This document shows positions 6,695 to 12,240 of a stretch of 14,405 nt of DNA, in pieces (position 1 is the stretch's first letter; every line of letters begins with the position of its first letter). The notes under the pieces are model-generated. The model had not been told where the DNA came from. It saw only the letters and a list, made by a program, of their open reading frames with translations, and made no database searches. This stretch comes from Candidatus Woesebacteria bacterium (lineage in GTDB: Bacteria > Patescibacteriota > Microgenomatia > UBA8517 > UBA10165), in assembly GCA_002686465.1 (NCBI GenBank), contig NZCP01000024.1:1-14405 (forward strand). Reading direction: 5' to 3'. A program made the position numbers and the translations under genes.

Positions 6695-6833
6695 TGCCCC
6701 AAGTTAGAGTCTTTGGTCCTTCTCCTTCTATCGCTAAGGATGTACGAAGATGCCAAGCATCTTCTTCAATAATGCGTCTGCGACTAGCTATTCCGTGTTG
6801 ACGAGAATGTCTCCTTAGTCCTTCTATTTTCAC
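6612..6833 (-). CDS. Fic N-terminal inhibitory fragment (frameshifted 5' end, or VbhA-like antitoxin)
   Basis: This 73-residue frame starts at GTG 6833 with GGAG four bases upstream and a good promoter. It carries SLAIEG (32-37), an exact match to the (S/T)xxxE(G/N) inhibitory helix of Fic proteins, within RTSLAIEGEGPKTLTWGNVRELI (30-52). The tail after residue 58 (RGFSRDSGSSSKRRRP) looks like out-of-frame translation, whereas the overlapping Fic frame gives sensible sequence (GFPGIPAPPLKEDVL). Removing one base from the G5 run at 6657-6661 joins both into a single protein of about 391 residues, a usual class II Fic length. The alternative is a class I arrangement, in which a small antitoxin like VbhA supplies the helix in trans; the 83-base overlap and nonsense-like tail make this less likely. 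Confidence 0.6.
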   Translation of the reverse strand: MKIEGLRRHSRQHGIASRRRIIEEDAWHLRTSLAIEGEGPKTLTWGNVRELITRYYRRGFSRDSGSSSKRRRP

Positions 6834-6851
6834 TTTACTCCAGTGGCCTCA

Positions 6852-6881
6852 ATTTTACCACATCCACACCTGAAATCCCAA
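6852..6881 (-). promoter_or_regulatory. candidate extended -10 promoter of the fic-cysS unit
   Basis: On the minus strand TTGGGA (6876-6881) is followed after 18 bases by TAAAAT (6852-6857). TGG directly upstream of the -10 makes it an extended -10 element. The predicted +1 is near 6845, and GGAG (6838-6841) then GTG 6833 follow, which supports a start for fic at 6833 and not at 6694. Confidence 0.5.
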
Positions 6882-6887
6882 AGCCCT

Positions 6888-7325
6888 TTAATTCGTCGGT
6901 GTTTTTGGCATTTCCACTTGACGTTGTTTTTTGGCAAGGTCAGTTGCTCGCGGGTCGCCTCCCAGCATCCCTCTTTTGCGTTTTGGCTCTGGCTCAACTA
7001 ATGGTTGTTCTTCAGGCTGCCCCGGTTGTTCCTCCTCCGACGGCTCTCTGCGAGCTCGCATTTCCTGTTGCCGCCTATCTTGTAATTCCTTTATTTCCTC
7101 TTGTAACGCCTGCAGTCTAGATTGTTTTCTTCTTTCTTGAGGACTCTCTTTAGGTTGTTGTGTGCCTGACTGTTCCGAGGCCGACTCTGCTGGGGGCGGG
7201 GCACTTCTGGTAATTTGTTCCCAAGCGTCTTGTGCTATTTCAAAAGGTTCGTCTTGGATCTGTGGTACAGTTTTTTTTGATCCTTTTTGTGATAAGTCAC
7301 CCTTTCGGGAGGCAGGATTTTGCAT
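6888..7325 (-). CDS. small charged coiled-coil protein downstream of recR
   Basis: I do not recognise a characterised family for this 145-residue protein. It has no membrane segment or signal peptide. Its sequence is dominated by Gln, Glu, Lys, Arg and Pro, with a likely coiled coil at about 64-95 (ERRKQSRLQALQEEIKELQD), a proline/glutamate linker and a basic patch PKRKRGMLGGDPR (114-126). The last part (MLGGDPRATDLAKKQRQVEMPK) looks like a short conserved motif. I recall similar small proteins next to recR in Microgenomates genomes, but could not check this. It is translationally coupled to recR, whose stop overlaps its start by one base (TAATG), so it may act with recombination or nucleoid proteins; that is inference from position only. 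Confidence 0.6.
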   Translation of the reverse strand: MQNPASRKGDLSQKGSKKTVPQIQDEPFEIAQDAWEQITRSAPPPAESASEQSGTQQPKESPQERRKQSRLQALQEEIKELQDRRQQEMRARREPSEEEQPGQPEEQPLVEPEPKRKRGMLGGDPRATDLAKKQRQVEMPKTPTN

Positions 7326-7936
7326 TAGAAGTCTCTTCTCCCTTCAATTGATTGTGTCAGAGTTCTCTCGTCGGCATACTCCAAGTCCGCTCCTGTCGGA
7401 AGACCCAACCCAAGCCTAGTAATTTTTAGCTGGTGGCCATTAGTTGCTTGCTGTTCCAGCTGCTTTTTAATATACATCGCTGTTGCCTCCCCTTCCATTG
7501 TGGGGTTTGTTGCTAAAATAACTTCGCCAGCAGAACCGTCTTGCACTCTATTTATCAGCTCCCTAATAAATATTTCGTCTGGACCAATATTCTCTAGAGG
7601 ATTAATACTACCGTGCAAGACATGATAAACACCTTTATATTTTCCGGCACGTTCAAGAGCTAAAACATCTAAAGGTTGCTCGACCACCATAATCTGTTCC
7701 TGATCACGATGTGGGTCGCCACAAACAGAACATGGGTCGCCTTCAGCAACATTTTTACAGATTGAGCATAAGACCGTACCTTTTTTAAGATTTGATAGGG
7801 ATTCTGCAAAAGCTTCTAGGTGTTCTTGTGGGACATGTAGAAGATAAAAGGTTAATCGCTGTGCCGACTTCGGGCCAACTCCAGGCAATTTTTCAAAAGA
7901 TTCGATCAGTCTTTGTACCGCTTTGGGGACACGCAT
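7325..7936 (-). CDS. recR: recombination mediator protein RecR
   Basis: RecR forms a ring clamp that helps RecO and RecF load RecA on gapped DNA. All family parts are in order in this 203-residue protein: helix-hairpin-helix LPGVGPKSAQR (17-27), a four-cysteine zinc finger (C57, C60, C69, C72), and a Toprim domain from about 81 with the acidic VVEQPLD (84-90), then HGSINPLENIGPD (108-120) and the Walker-B-like region ATNPTMEGEATAMYI (142-156). The C-terminal GLPTGADLEYADERTL is typical. Length matches the family. It lies 23 bases after ybaB and overlaps the next gene by one base, in the widely conserved dnaX-ybaB-recR order. Confidence 0.97.
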   Translation of the reverse strand: MRVPKAVQRLIESFEKLPGVGPKSAQRLTFYLLHVPQEHLEAFAESLSNLKKGTVLCSICKNVAEGDPCSVCGDPHRDQEQIMVVEQPLDVLALERAGKYKGVYHVLHGSINPLENIGPDEIFIRELINRVQDGSAGEVILATNPTMEGEATAMYIKKQLEQQATNGHQLKITRLGLGLPTGADLEYADERTLTQSIEGRRDF

Positions 7937-7959
7937 TACGATATTAAGTATATCAAAAC

Positions 7960-8244
7960 TTACCTACTACCCAACAGTCCTTGAAGCCCTCCGCCCATTT
8001 CTTGGAGTTTTTTGGCAGCTACTTTTTGCGATTCTTTAAGAGCGTCGTTTATAACGTCTGCAACTTTGTCTGGATCTACGTCACCTTCAAACTCCAGCTT
8101 CGTTATTTTCTGATTGCCAGTCATAATAACCTTGACCTCGTCTTTTTCAACAGTCACGCTTTCTTGCTCAAGAGCGCGCTGCATCTCCATCGCCTGGTCA
8201 CGCATCCGCTTAAGCTCTTTTAATTGTTGGAACTTCTGAAACAT
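7960..8244 (-). CDS. YbaB/EbfC family nucleoid-associated protein
   Basis: This 94-residue protein has the two halves of the YbaB family: an N-terminal helix (MFQKFQQLKELKRMRDQAMEMQRAL, shortened here in two runs: MFQKFQQLKEL and MRDQAMEMQRAL), then strands VTVEKDEVKVIMTGNQKI (30-47) and LEFEGDVDPDKV (50-61), and a closing helix VINDALKESQKVAAKKL (64-80) with a glycine-rich tail. The family forms dimers that bind DNA with little sequence preference. It is on the short side (about 100-110 is usual). It sits 50 bases after dnaX and 23 before recR, the standard arrangement. Confidence 0.93.
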   Translation of the reverse strand: MFQKFQQLKELKRMRDQAMEMQRALEQESVTVEKDEVKVIMTGNQKITKLEFEGDVDPDKVADVINDALKESQKVAAKKLQEMGGGLQGLLGSR

Positions 8245-8294
8245 ATCCCTCTGATTGTATCAATATCGCCAATACAAAAGCAATCAAATTTGCC

Positions 8295-9791
8295 CTAGTT
8301 TGGATTTTGCTCCCCGCTTGAGAAAATTTCTTCTGCTGCTTTTACAATATCCTCTTCCACTTCTTCAGTAACATTAGCTAAATCTACCGCCTTCTGGCGA
8401 GAGTCGGATAAGAAACATACCACTCTTACAGGAATACCAAAAACCTCTCCAGCAACCCCCTCAACAATACCTCTATATGGCTCACTTTCAAGTCTTTCTT
8501 TGTGAAACTTGTAAAGCACTTCAAGTTTTAAAGTCGCCCCATCAAAATCCTGTGGACGTGCTGCCCGAAGCAAAGCTTCTACCGAATGGTTTTTAGCCTT
8601 TGTCCCTTTCATTATTTGTCCCCATGCCTCCCCTAAATCCCCCTTCCATTTCTTTTTCTCTTTCCTAGGAGCAGGAGTCGATTCATGAGCGGTAGGATCG
8701 GGCATCTCCACACCGGGCATGACTACAACCTCATCATGGCTCTCTTTAACTTCTACATTTTGACTTTTGACTTTTGACTTTTGACTTTTGCTTTCGCACC
8801 ACTTCACTACTGCAAGCTCTAATGGTAGTTGCGCGATAATAGCAGCAGGCAGTTTTCTTGCGCTATCTGAGAAAAGATCAATCATTTTTCCAATATCACC
8901 AGGTTCTTCATCAACCTCAATTCTCCTAAGAAGTTCGCGACGCAAGACTCCTATCAACTCTGAAGTATAAGTGCGCAAATCAACTCCGTTTTTGACCAAA
9001 CTATCTATTTCGGCAAGAGCAGCGGTAGTATCCCTTGTCGCAAGATGATTAAGAAGAACTTTGGGATCTTCTCCACCAATGGATGAAAGTTTACGCACAT
9101 CTGATACCTTGATTGTTTTGCCTGTAAACGACAATTGCTCCAAAACTTTGTGCGCCTCCCGAAACGACCCATCAACTACTTTTGCTATTTCCGCCAAAAC
9201 TCCCTTGTTAACTTTTATTTTCTCTCCCTTGACTACCCTCTCAAGTGACCGAGAAATCTCCTCGCCCGTAGCCTTTTGGAAATTTAGCGTCGTACAACGT
9301 GAGCGGATTGTATCCAAAAGCTTTTCAGGCGTCGTTGTTGCCAGAACAAACACTACATGATCTGGGGGCTCTTCAAGTGTCTTTAAAAGGGCATTAGACG
9401 CCTCGGTAGTTAACATATGTGCCTCATCAATAATATAAACCTTCTTCTTTGCAGATCCAGGGGCTAGCTTAACCGCCTCCCGCAAGGATCGTACGTCATC
9501 TACTCCCCTGTGGCTTGCGGCATCTATTTCTATAACGTCGAGACTAGATCCACGAGTTATCGCTTCACATTGGGAACATTTGTTACAAGGTTCGCCACTC
9601 TTTGGCTTTTCGCAATTGATTGCCTTCGCCAAAATCCTCGCAGATGACGTCTTTCCAGACCCACGAGGGCCACAAAAGAGAAAAGCGTGAGGAGACCGAT
9701 CACTTTTCAAAATCTTTTGCAGAGTTTCGCGAACTGAATCCAAATCAAGTTCGTCTATTTTTTGTGGTCGATATTTAAGATACAGTGTCAT
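8295..9791 (-). CDS. dnaX: DNA polymerase III subunit gamma/tau
   Basis: DnaX is the clamp-loader ATPase that loads the beta clamp and couples polymerases at the fork. Seen in the 498 residues: YLKYRPQ near the start, Walker A GPRGSGKT (41-48), a zinc module with C60, C69, C72 and C75, Walker B IIDEAH (120-125), sensor 1 ATTTPEK (151-157), the SRC arginine finger (164-166) and GSFREAHKVLEQLS (208-221), where sensor 2 normally reads GSxRDAL. The collar domain runs to about 330. A Lys/Ser linker (334-348) is encoded by a TTTTGAC heptamer array, and a C-terminal domain (about 385-470) follows. No dnaX slippery heptamer is present, so only one product is expected. It starts the dnaX-ybaB-recR cluster. 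Confidence 0.96.
   Translation of the reverse strand: MTLYLKYRPQKIDELDLDSVRETLQKILKSDRSPHAFLFCGPRGSGKTSSARILAKAINCEKPKSGEPCNKCSQCEAITRGSSLDVIEIDAASHRGVDDVRSLREAVKLAPGSAKKKVYIIDEAHMLTTEASNALLKTLEEPPDHVVFVLATTTPEKLLDTIRSRCTTLNFQKATGEEISRSLERVVKGEKIKVNKGVLAEIAKVVDGSFREAHKVLEQLSFTGKTIKVSDVRKLSSIGGEDPKVLLNHLATRDTTAALAEIDSLVKNGVDLRTYTSELIGVLRRELLRRIEVDEEPGDIGKMIDLFSDSARKLPAAIIAQLPLELAVVKWCESKSQKSKVKSQNVEVKESHDEVVVMPGVEMPDPTAHESTPAPRKEKKKWKGDLGEAWGQIMKGTKAKNHSVEALLRAARPQDFDGATLKLEVLYKFHKERLESEPYRGIVEGVAGEVFGIPVRVVCFLSDSRQKAVDLANVTEEVEEDIVKAAEEIFSSGEQNPN
8758..8790. repeat. heptanucleotide tandem repeat (TTTTGAC)x4 inside dnaX
   Basis: Four perfect copies of TTTTGAC at 8758-8785 are followed by a partial TTTTG. 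Because 7 is not a multiple of 3, successive copies are read in different frames, giving the mixed Lys/Ser/Gln/Val linker of DnaX at residues about 334-346. A one-copy change would shift the frame of the C-terminal domain. Confidence 0.85.
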
Positions 9792-9917
9792 TCTATTTTT
9801 ATTTCAGACTACCAGACGTCAGGTGTCAGTTTTCGGTTTATCGGACTGCAGATATCGAAAGAGTATCTGTAAACTAGCTATCTGTTATCTGAAATCTGAT
9901 ACCTGCCAATCTGAATA
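9792..9917. other. dnaX leader region with degenerate heptamer array
   Basis: This 126-base gap lies between ybeY and dnaX. It contains heptads TATCTGT, TATCTGA, AATCTGA and TACCTGC at 9879-9906, with another TATCTGT at 9864-9870. On the minus strand a CTGACA followed after 17 bases by TGAAAT could be a weak dnaX promoter. I see no RNA gene or ORF. Confidence 0.4.
9879..9906. repeat. degenerate heptanucleotide array (TATCTGW)x4
   Basis: Four adjacent heptads (TATCTGT, TATCTGA, AATCTGA, TACCTGC) share the core ATCTG or ACCTG at a strict 7-base spacing. It lies just downstream of ybeY on the coding strand, in the dnaX leader. It is imperfect, unlike the arrays in dnaX and cysS. Confidence 0.55.
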
Positions 9918-10313
9918 TTATTCATGATGTATCCCAAGCAAATGCAGCATTCCATGTTCTGCTAGCTCCCCTAAAACGTCGTCAACCATCCTATTTTTCT
10001 TCATAGCAATCTTCAGCGCCTCAGGATAACATATAACTATATCGCCAAGCTGCAAGCGCGCATCTTCCGCAACTGCGAATTCACCTCCGCCAGCCGGCGG
10101 ATTATCTGCTGGGAATGACAAAACTTCGTGGATTGTGTCGTCCTCGTGGAGATAGGACTTCGCAAGCTCTTTCATCTTTCTTGTGCCAACTAACGCCAGA
10201 CTCACATCGCAATCGGTAGCACCACGCCTCGACAAGAACTTCTTTAGACGACCTTTAAGCTCTTTAGTGTTGGCAGGATATCGTGTTTGACGAGTCACAA
10301 AAATGCGAAGCAT
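9918..10313 (-). CDS. ybeY: rRNA maturation endonuclease YbeY
   Basis: YbeY is a zinc-dependent RNase needed for 16S rRNA 3' maturation and ribosome quality control. The metal-binding motif is present: H120, H124 and H130 in HGMLHLLGIHHE, preceded by VLSFPAD (64-70) and GDIVICYPEAL (90-100). At 131 residues it ends right after the third histidine, so the short helix that most YbeY proteins carry beyond this motif is absent. The segment NPPAGGG (71-77) is encoded by a small DNA palindrome (10086-10101) and may be an inserted loop. It starts 4 bases after the yqeY stop, in the yvcK-HIT-yqeY-ybeY run. Confidence 0.92.
   Translation of the reverse strand: MLRIFVTRQTRYPANTKELKGRLKKFLSRRGATDCDVSLALVGTRKMKELAKSYLHEDDTIHEVLSFPADNPPAGGGEFAVAEDARLQLGDIVICYPEALKIAMKKNRMVDDVLGELAEHGMLHLLGIHHE
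10086..10104. repeat. small palindromic repeat in ybeY, shared with cysS
   Basis: TCCGCC (10086-10091) and GGCGGA (10096-10101) form a 6-bp stem with a 4-base loop. The 15-mer CCAGCCGGCGGATTA at 10090-10104 recurs at 5245-5259 inside cysS, where it is read in a different frame (IRRLE against NPPAG). This favours a DNA-level element, though one shared 15-mer in 14 kb could still be chance. Confidence 0.45.
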
Positions 10314-10317
10314 CTTG

Positions 10318-10764
10318 CTAGTTTAATTTTTTCTTTACCATGTCTCCAACGGTTTTACCGTCTACCTGCCCTTTAACCTTGCCCATAACCGCTCCCATAA
10401 CTTTTCCAAAGTCGGCAGGCCCGTGAGGATTAACTTGAGAAATCACCTCATCGACTATCTTCTCCAGGTTTCCGGAATCCATCTGTGCAGGCAGGAATTC
10501 TTTTAAGATTTCTGCCTCTTTTTTCTCTTTTTCGGCGGCCTCTTGTCTGCCACCTTTTTCGTACGCTTCAATTGATTCCTCTCTTTGCTTTAGTTGACGT
10601 CGCACAATCTGAATCTCTTCTTCCTCAGTTAGCTCGCTTTGCTTAGCAATCTGCTCGTTATGAAGAGCATTAGAAAGAAGACGAAACGTCGAGACACGAA
10701 TTTCATCTCTGGCCTTAAGAGCCTCTTTTACCTGCTCGTCTATTTTGCTTTTCAACAAATTCAT
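10318..10764 (-). CDS. GatB/YqeY domain-containing protein
   Basis: This 148-residue protein matches the YqeY family, related to the C-terminal tRNA-binding tail of the amidotransferase subunit GatB. Conserved parts: KARDEIRVSTFRLLSNALHN (17-36, in two runs KARDEIRVSTF and RLLSNALHN), VRRQLKQREESIEAYEKGGR (54-73), EAEILKEFLPAQM (83-95) and the closing ADFGKVMGAVMGKVKGQVDG (116-135), where the family reads GxVMxxVxxxxxGxxDG. The stand-alone protein is thought to act around tRNA or amidation, but its exact role is not settled. It lies 18 bases after the HIT gene and 4 before ybeY, so it shares their operon. Confidence 0.93.
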   Translation of the reverse strand: MNLLKSKIDEQVKEALKARDEIRVSTFRLLSNALHNEQIAKQSELTEEEEIQIVRRQLKQREESIEAYEKGGRQEAAEKEKKEAEILKEFLPAQMDSGNLEKIVDEVISQVNPHGPADFGKVMGAVMGKVKGQVDGKTVGDMVKKKLN

Positions 10765-10782
10765 ATTTTCGCGCTTCGCATA

Positions 10783-11124
10783 TTATACTTTCCTTTTCGC
10801 ACCTATACCCCCAAGTAGATGTAGGTGTAAGTGTGCTACCTGCGCTGCTGGTCCTCCATTTGTCACAAGCCGATACCCTTTAGTTGCAAGTTTACGTCGC
10901 ACAATCAAATCCTGGGCGGTATCTATCATTTCTTGCCATATTTTCTGATCTGATTTTGATATTGCCGCAAACTCTGCAATGTGTTTTTTTGGAACTATAA
11001 GAAGATGTATCTGAGCCGAGGGTTTAATGTCAGGAAAAACCATGACATTCTTGGTCTCACGCTCAAACTTTGTCGGGACTTCCCCACTTGCTATTTTGCA
11101 AAAAATGCAATCTTTTCCTACCAT
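10783..11124 (-). CDS. HIT family nucleotide-binding protein (HINT type)
   Basis: The 113 residues hold the histidine triad H98-L-H100-L-H102 in QVAHLHLHLLGG, which binds the phosphate of nucleoside phosphoramidates or dinucleotides. At the N-terminus C6 and C9 (CIFCK) match the zinc-type HINT branch, followed by MVFPDIKPSAQIHLLIVPKKHI, seen here as VFPDIKPSAQIHLLIVPKKH (29-48). Length and layout are normal for the family. Its substrate cannot be told from sequence. It lies 41 bases after yvcK and 18 before yqeY. No Shine-Dalgarno is seen in front of the ATG. Confidence 0.95.
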   Translation of the reverse strand: MVGKDCIFCKIASGEVPTKFERETKNVMVFPDIKPSAQIHLLIVPKKHIAEFAAISKSDQKIWQEMIDTAQDLIVRRKLATKGYRLVTNGGPAAQVAHLHLHLLGGIGAKRKV

Positions 11125-11165
11125 TTAGGTACAAGTATACCGCTGTGCTAAAAACACCACAAGAC

Positions 11166-12143
11166 CTAAACTGCTTTCATTATTGCCCGAGCAAGCCTTG
11201 CTGGGTCATGACGTAAAAACTCACCTTTGTGTGCAAAGCTCCCACGAATCACCTGAATACCATTAACTTTGCTGTCTAGATTATCCTCAACAGGTTCTGA
11301 TTGATGCTTTTTATACCAGGAAAGAGCCTTTGCACCATCTGGGAATTTATTGCTAACAACGACATGCGTCATTTTCTTTGCCGCCCGTCCGAGATAATCC
11401 CGAACAACTCGATAAAAATCCGAAGCTTTAAAATGGTCTGTCTCCCCAGGTTTGGTCATGAGGTTAACGACAAGAATGACTTTTGCTTTCGAACGAGTAA
11501 TAGCTTGTCTTACACCTCCAACTAGTAGATTGGGCAACAAGCTTGTGTATAAGTCTCCAGGTCCAATTACTATTACATCCGCTTTCTCAATCGCGCGGGC
11601 TGCATCCGGGAAAACCCGCGCACGAGGCGTCAAATAGACATCTTGTATCGGAACCTTTGAATATTTTTCTCCCTGCCAGCGAAGATCAATATTCGACTCG
11701 CCATGAATTCTCTTTCCGTTCTCAAGAACTGCTACAAGATTAGTTTTGCCTAAAGTCACCGGATAAACATATCCTGATACTGCCAGTATCCTACTTGCCT
11801 CATTTATTGCTAGCTTCTCGCTACCTGTGATTTGGATGAGTGCTGCTAAAAGAAGATTACCTAAGGAATGCCCTTTTAATCCTTTACCGTTCTCGAAGCG
11901 AAAATTAAAAAGCTTTTCAAGAGTTTTGCTTGCTAAAGGCAGGTCGGAAAGCGCCATGAGAGCCCGTCTTATATCCCCAGGAGGAAGTATTCCAAGGTCG
12001 CGCCTTAACTTGCCCGTCGATCCCCCAGAATCTGACATCGCAATTACCGCGGAAAGGTCAAGAGAATAACGTTTCAGCCCAACTAAAACTTGATAGGTAC
12101 CCGTTCCGCCACCAATCACAACAACTTTCTTTTTCTTTGGCAT
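11166..12143 (-). CDS. yvcK: gluconeogenesis factor YvcK family (CofD-like) protein
   Basis: YvcK proteins share a fold with the transferase CofD, bind UDP-sugars and control the balance of carbon metabolism and wall growth in Firmicutes. From ATG 12143 the protein is 325 residues with the family motifs: IGGGTGTYQVL (10-20), SDSGGSTGKLRRDLG (37-51), LPPGDIRRALMALS (53-66), KGHSLGNLLLAAL (90-102), NEASRIL (114-120) and IGPGDLYTSLLPNLL (193-207). I prefer ATG 12143 over an upstream TTG at 12152, because the predicted transcript starts near 12154. It heads the run yvcK-HIT-yqeY-ybeY, behind a promoter with an operator-like inverted repeat. Confidence 0.94.
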   Translation of the reverse strand: MPKKKKVVVIGGGTGTYQVLVGLKRYSLDLSAVIAMSDSGGSTGKLRRDLGILPPGDIRRALMALSDLPLASKTLEKLFNFRFENGKGLKGHSLGNLLLAALIQITGSEKLAINEASRILAVSGYVYPVTLGKTNLVAVLENGKRIHGESNIDLRWQGEKYSKVPIQDVYLTPRARVFPDAARAIEKADVIVIGPGDLYTSLLPNLLVGGVRQAITRSKAKVILVVNLMTKPGETDHFKASDFYRVVRDYLGRAAKKMTHVVVSNKFPDGAKALSWYKKHQSEPVEDNLDSKVNGIQVIRGSFAHKGEFLRHDPARLARAIMKAV

Positions 12144-12160
12144 ATCAAGCAATCGTCTGA

Positions 12161-12189
12161 ATTGTCTGTCAGGACAAACCGTTTGTCAA
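12161..12189 (-). promoter_or_regulatory. yvcK operon promoter with overlapping operator-like inverted repeat
   Basis: On the minus strand a perfect TTGACA (12184-12189) is followed after 17 bases by GACAAT (12161-12166), with +1 near 12154. A perfect inverted repeat GACAAAC-N-GTTTGTC (12173-12187) overlaps the -35 box and most of the spacer, the usual place for a repressor site. No regulator gene is in the window to pair with it. Confidence 0.5.
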
Positions 12190-12191
12190 CC

Positions 12192-12240
12192 CTTCGACTA
12201 GCTCGGGGTTGCTCACTTCGACTAGCTCGGGGTTAACCCC
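12192..12240. repeat. 24-bp-period tandem repeat ending in a palindrome, overlapping the O-antigen ligase 3' end
   Basis: CTTCGACTAGCTCGGGGTT occurs at 12192-12210 and 12216-12234, separated by GCTCA. The second copy runs into the perfect palindrome GGGGTTAACCCC (12229-12240). The ligase stop codon (12222-12224) is inside the second copy. The unit resembles the dispersed element in cysS at 5022-5049. Confidence 0.8.

Noticed and set aside
8640..8670. Possible dnaX programmed frameshift site (gamma/tau)
   Set aside because: The A-rich codons there (GAG AAA AAG AAA) have only five consecutive As, so no A-AAA-AAG heptamer, and no nearby stop in the shifted frame or clear stem-loop was seen.
8758..8790. 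CRISPR-like array
   Set aside because: The unit is 7 bases with no spacers; no cas genes are present anywhere in the window.
9913..9923. GAATATTATTC palindrome at the ybeY stop
   Set aside because: AT-rich 11-mer of low information; expected by chance in this composition.
11270..11310. HQSEPVEDNLDSK in YvcK as another repeat-derived insertion
   Set aside because: It sits where YvcK relatives have a similar acidic segment with EPV, and the DNA lacks the CTTCGACT core; it looks native.
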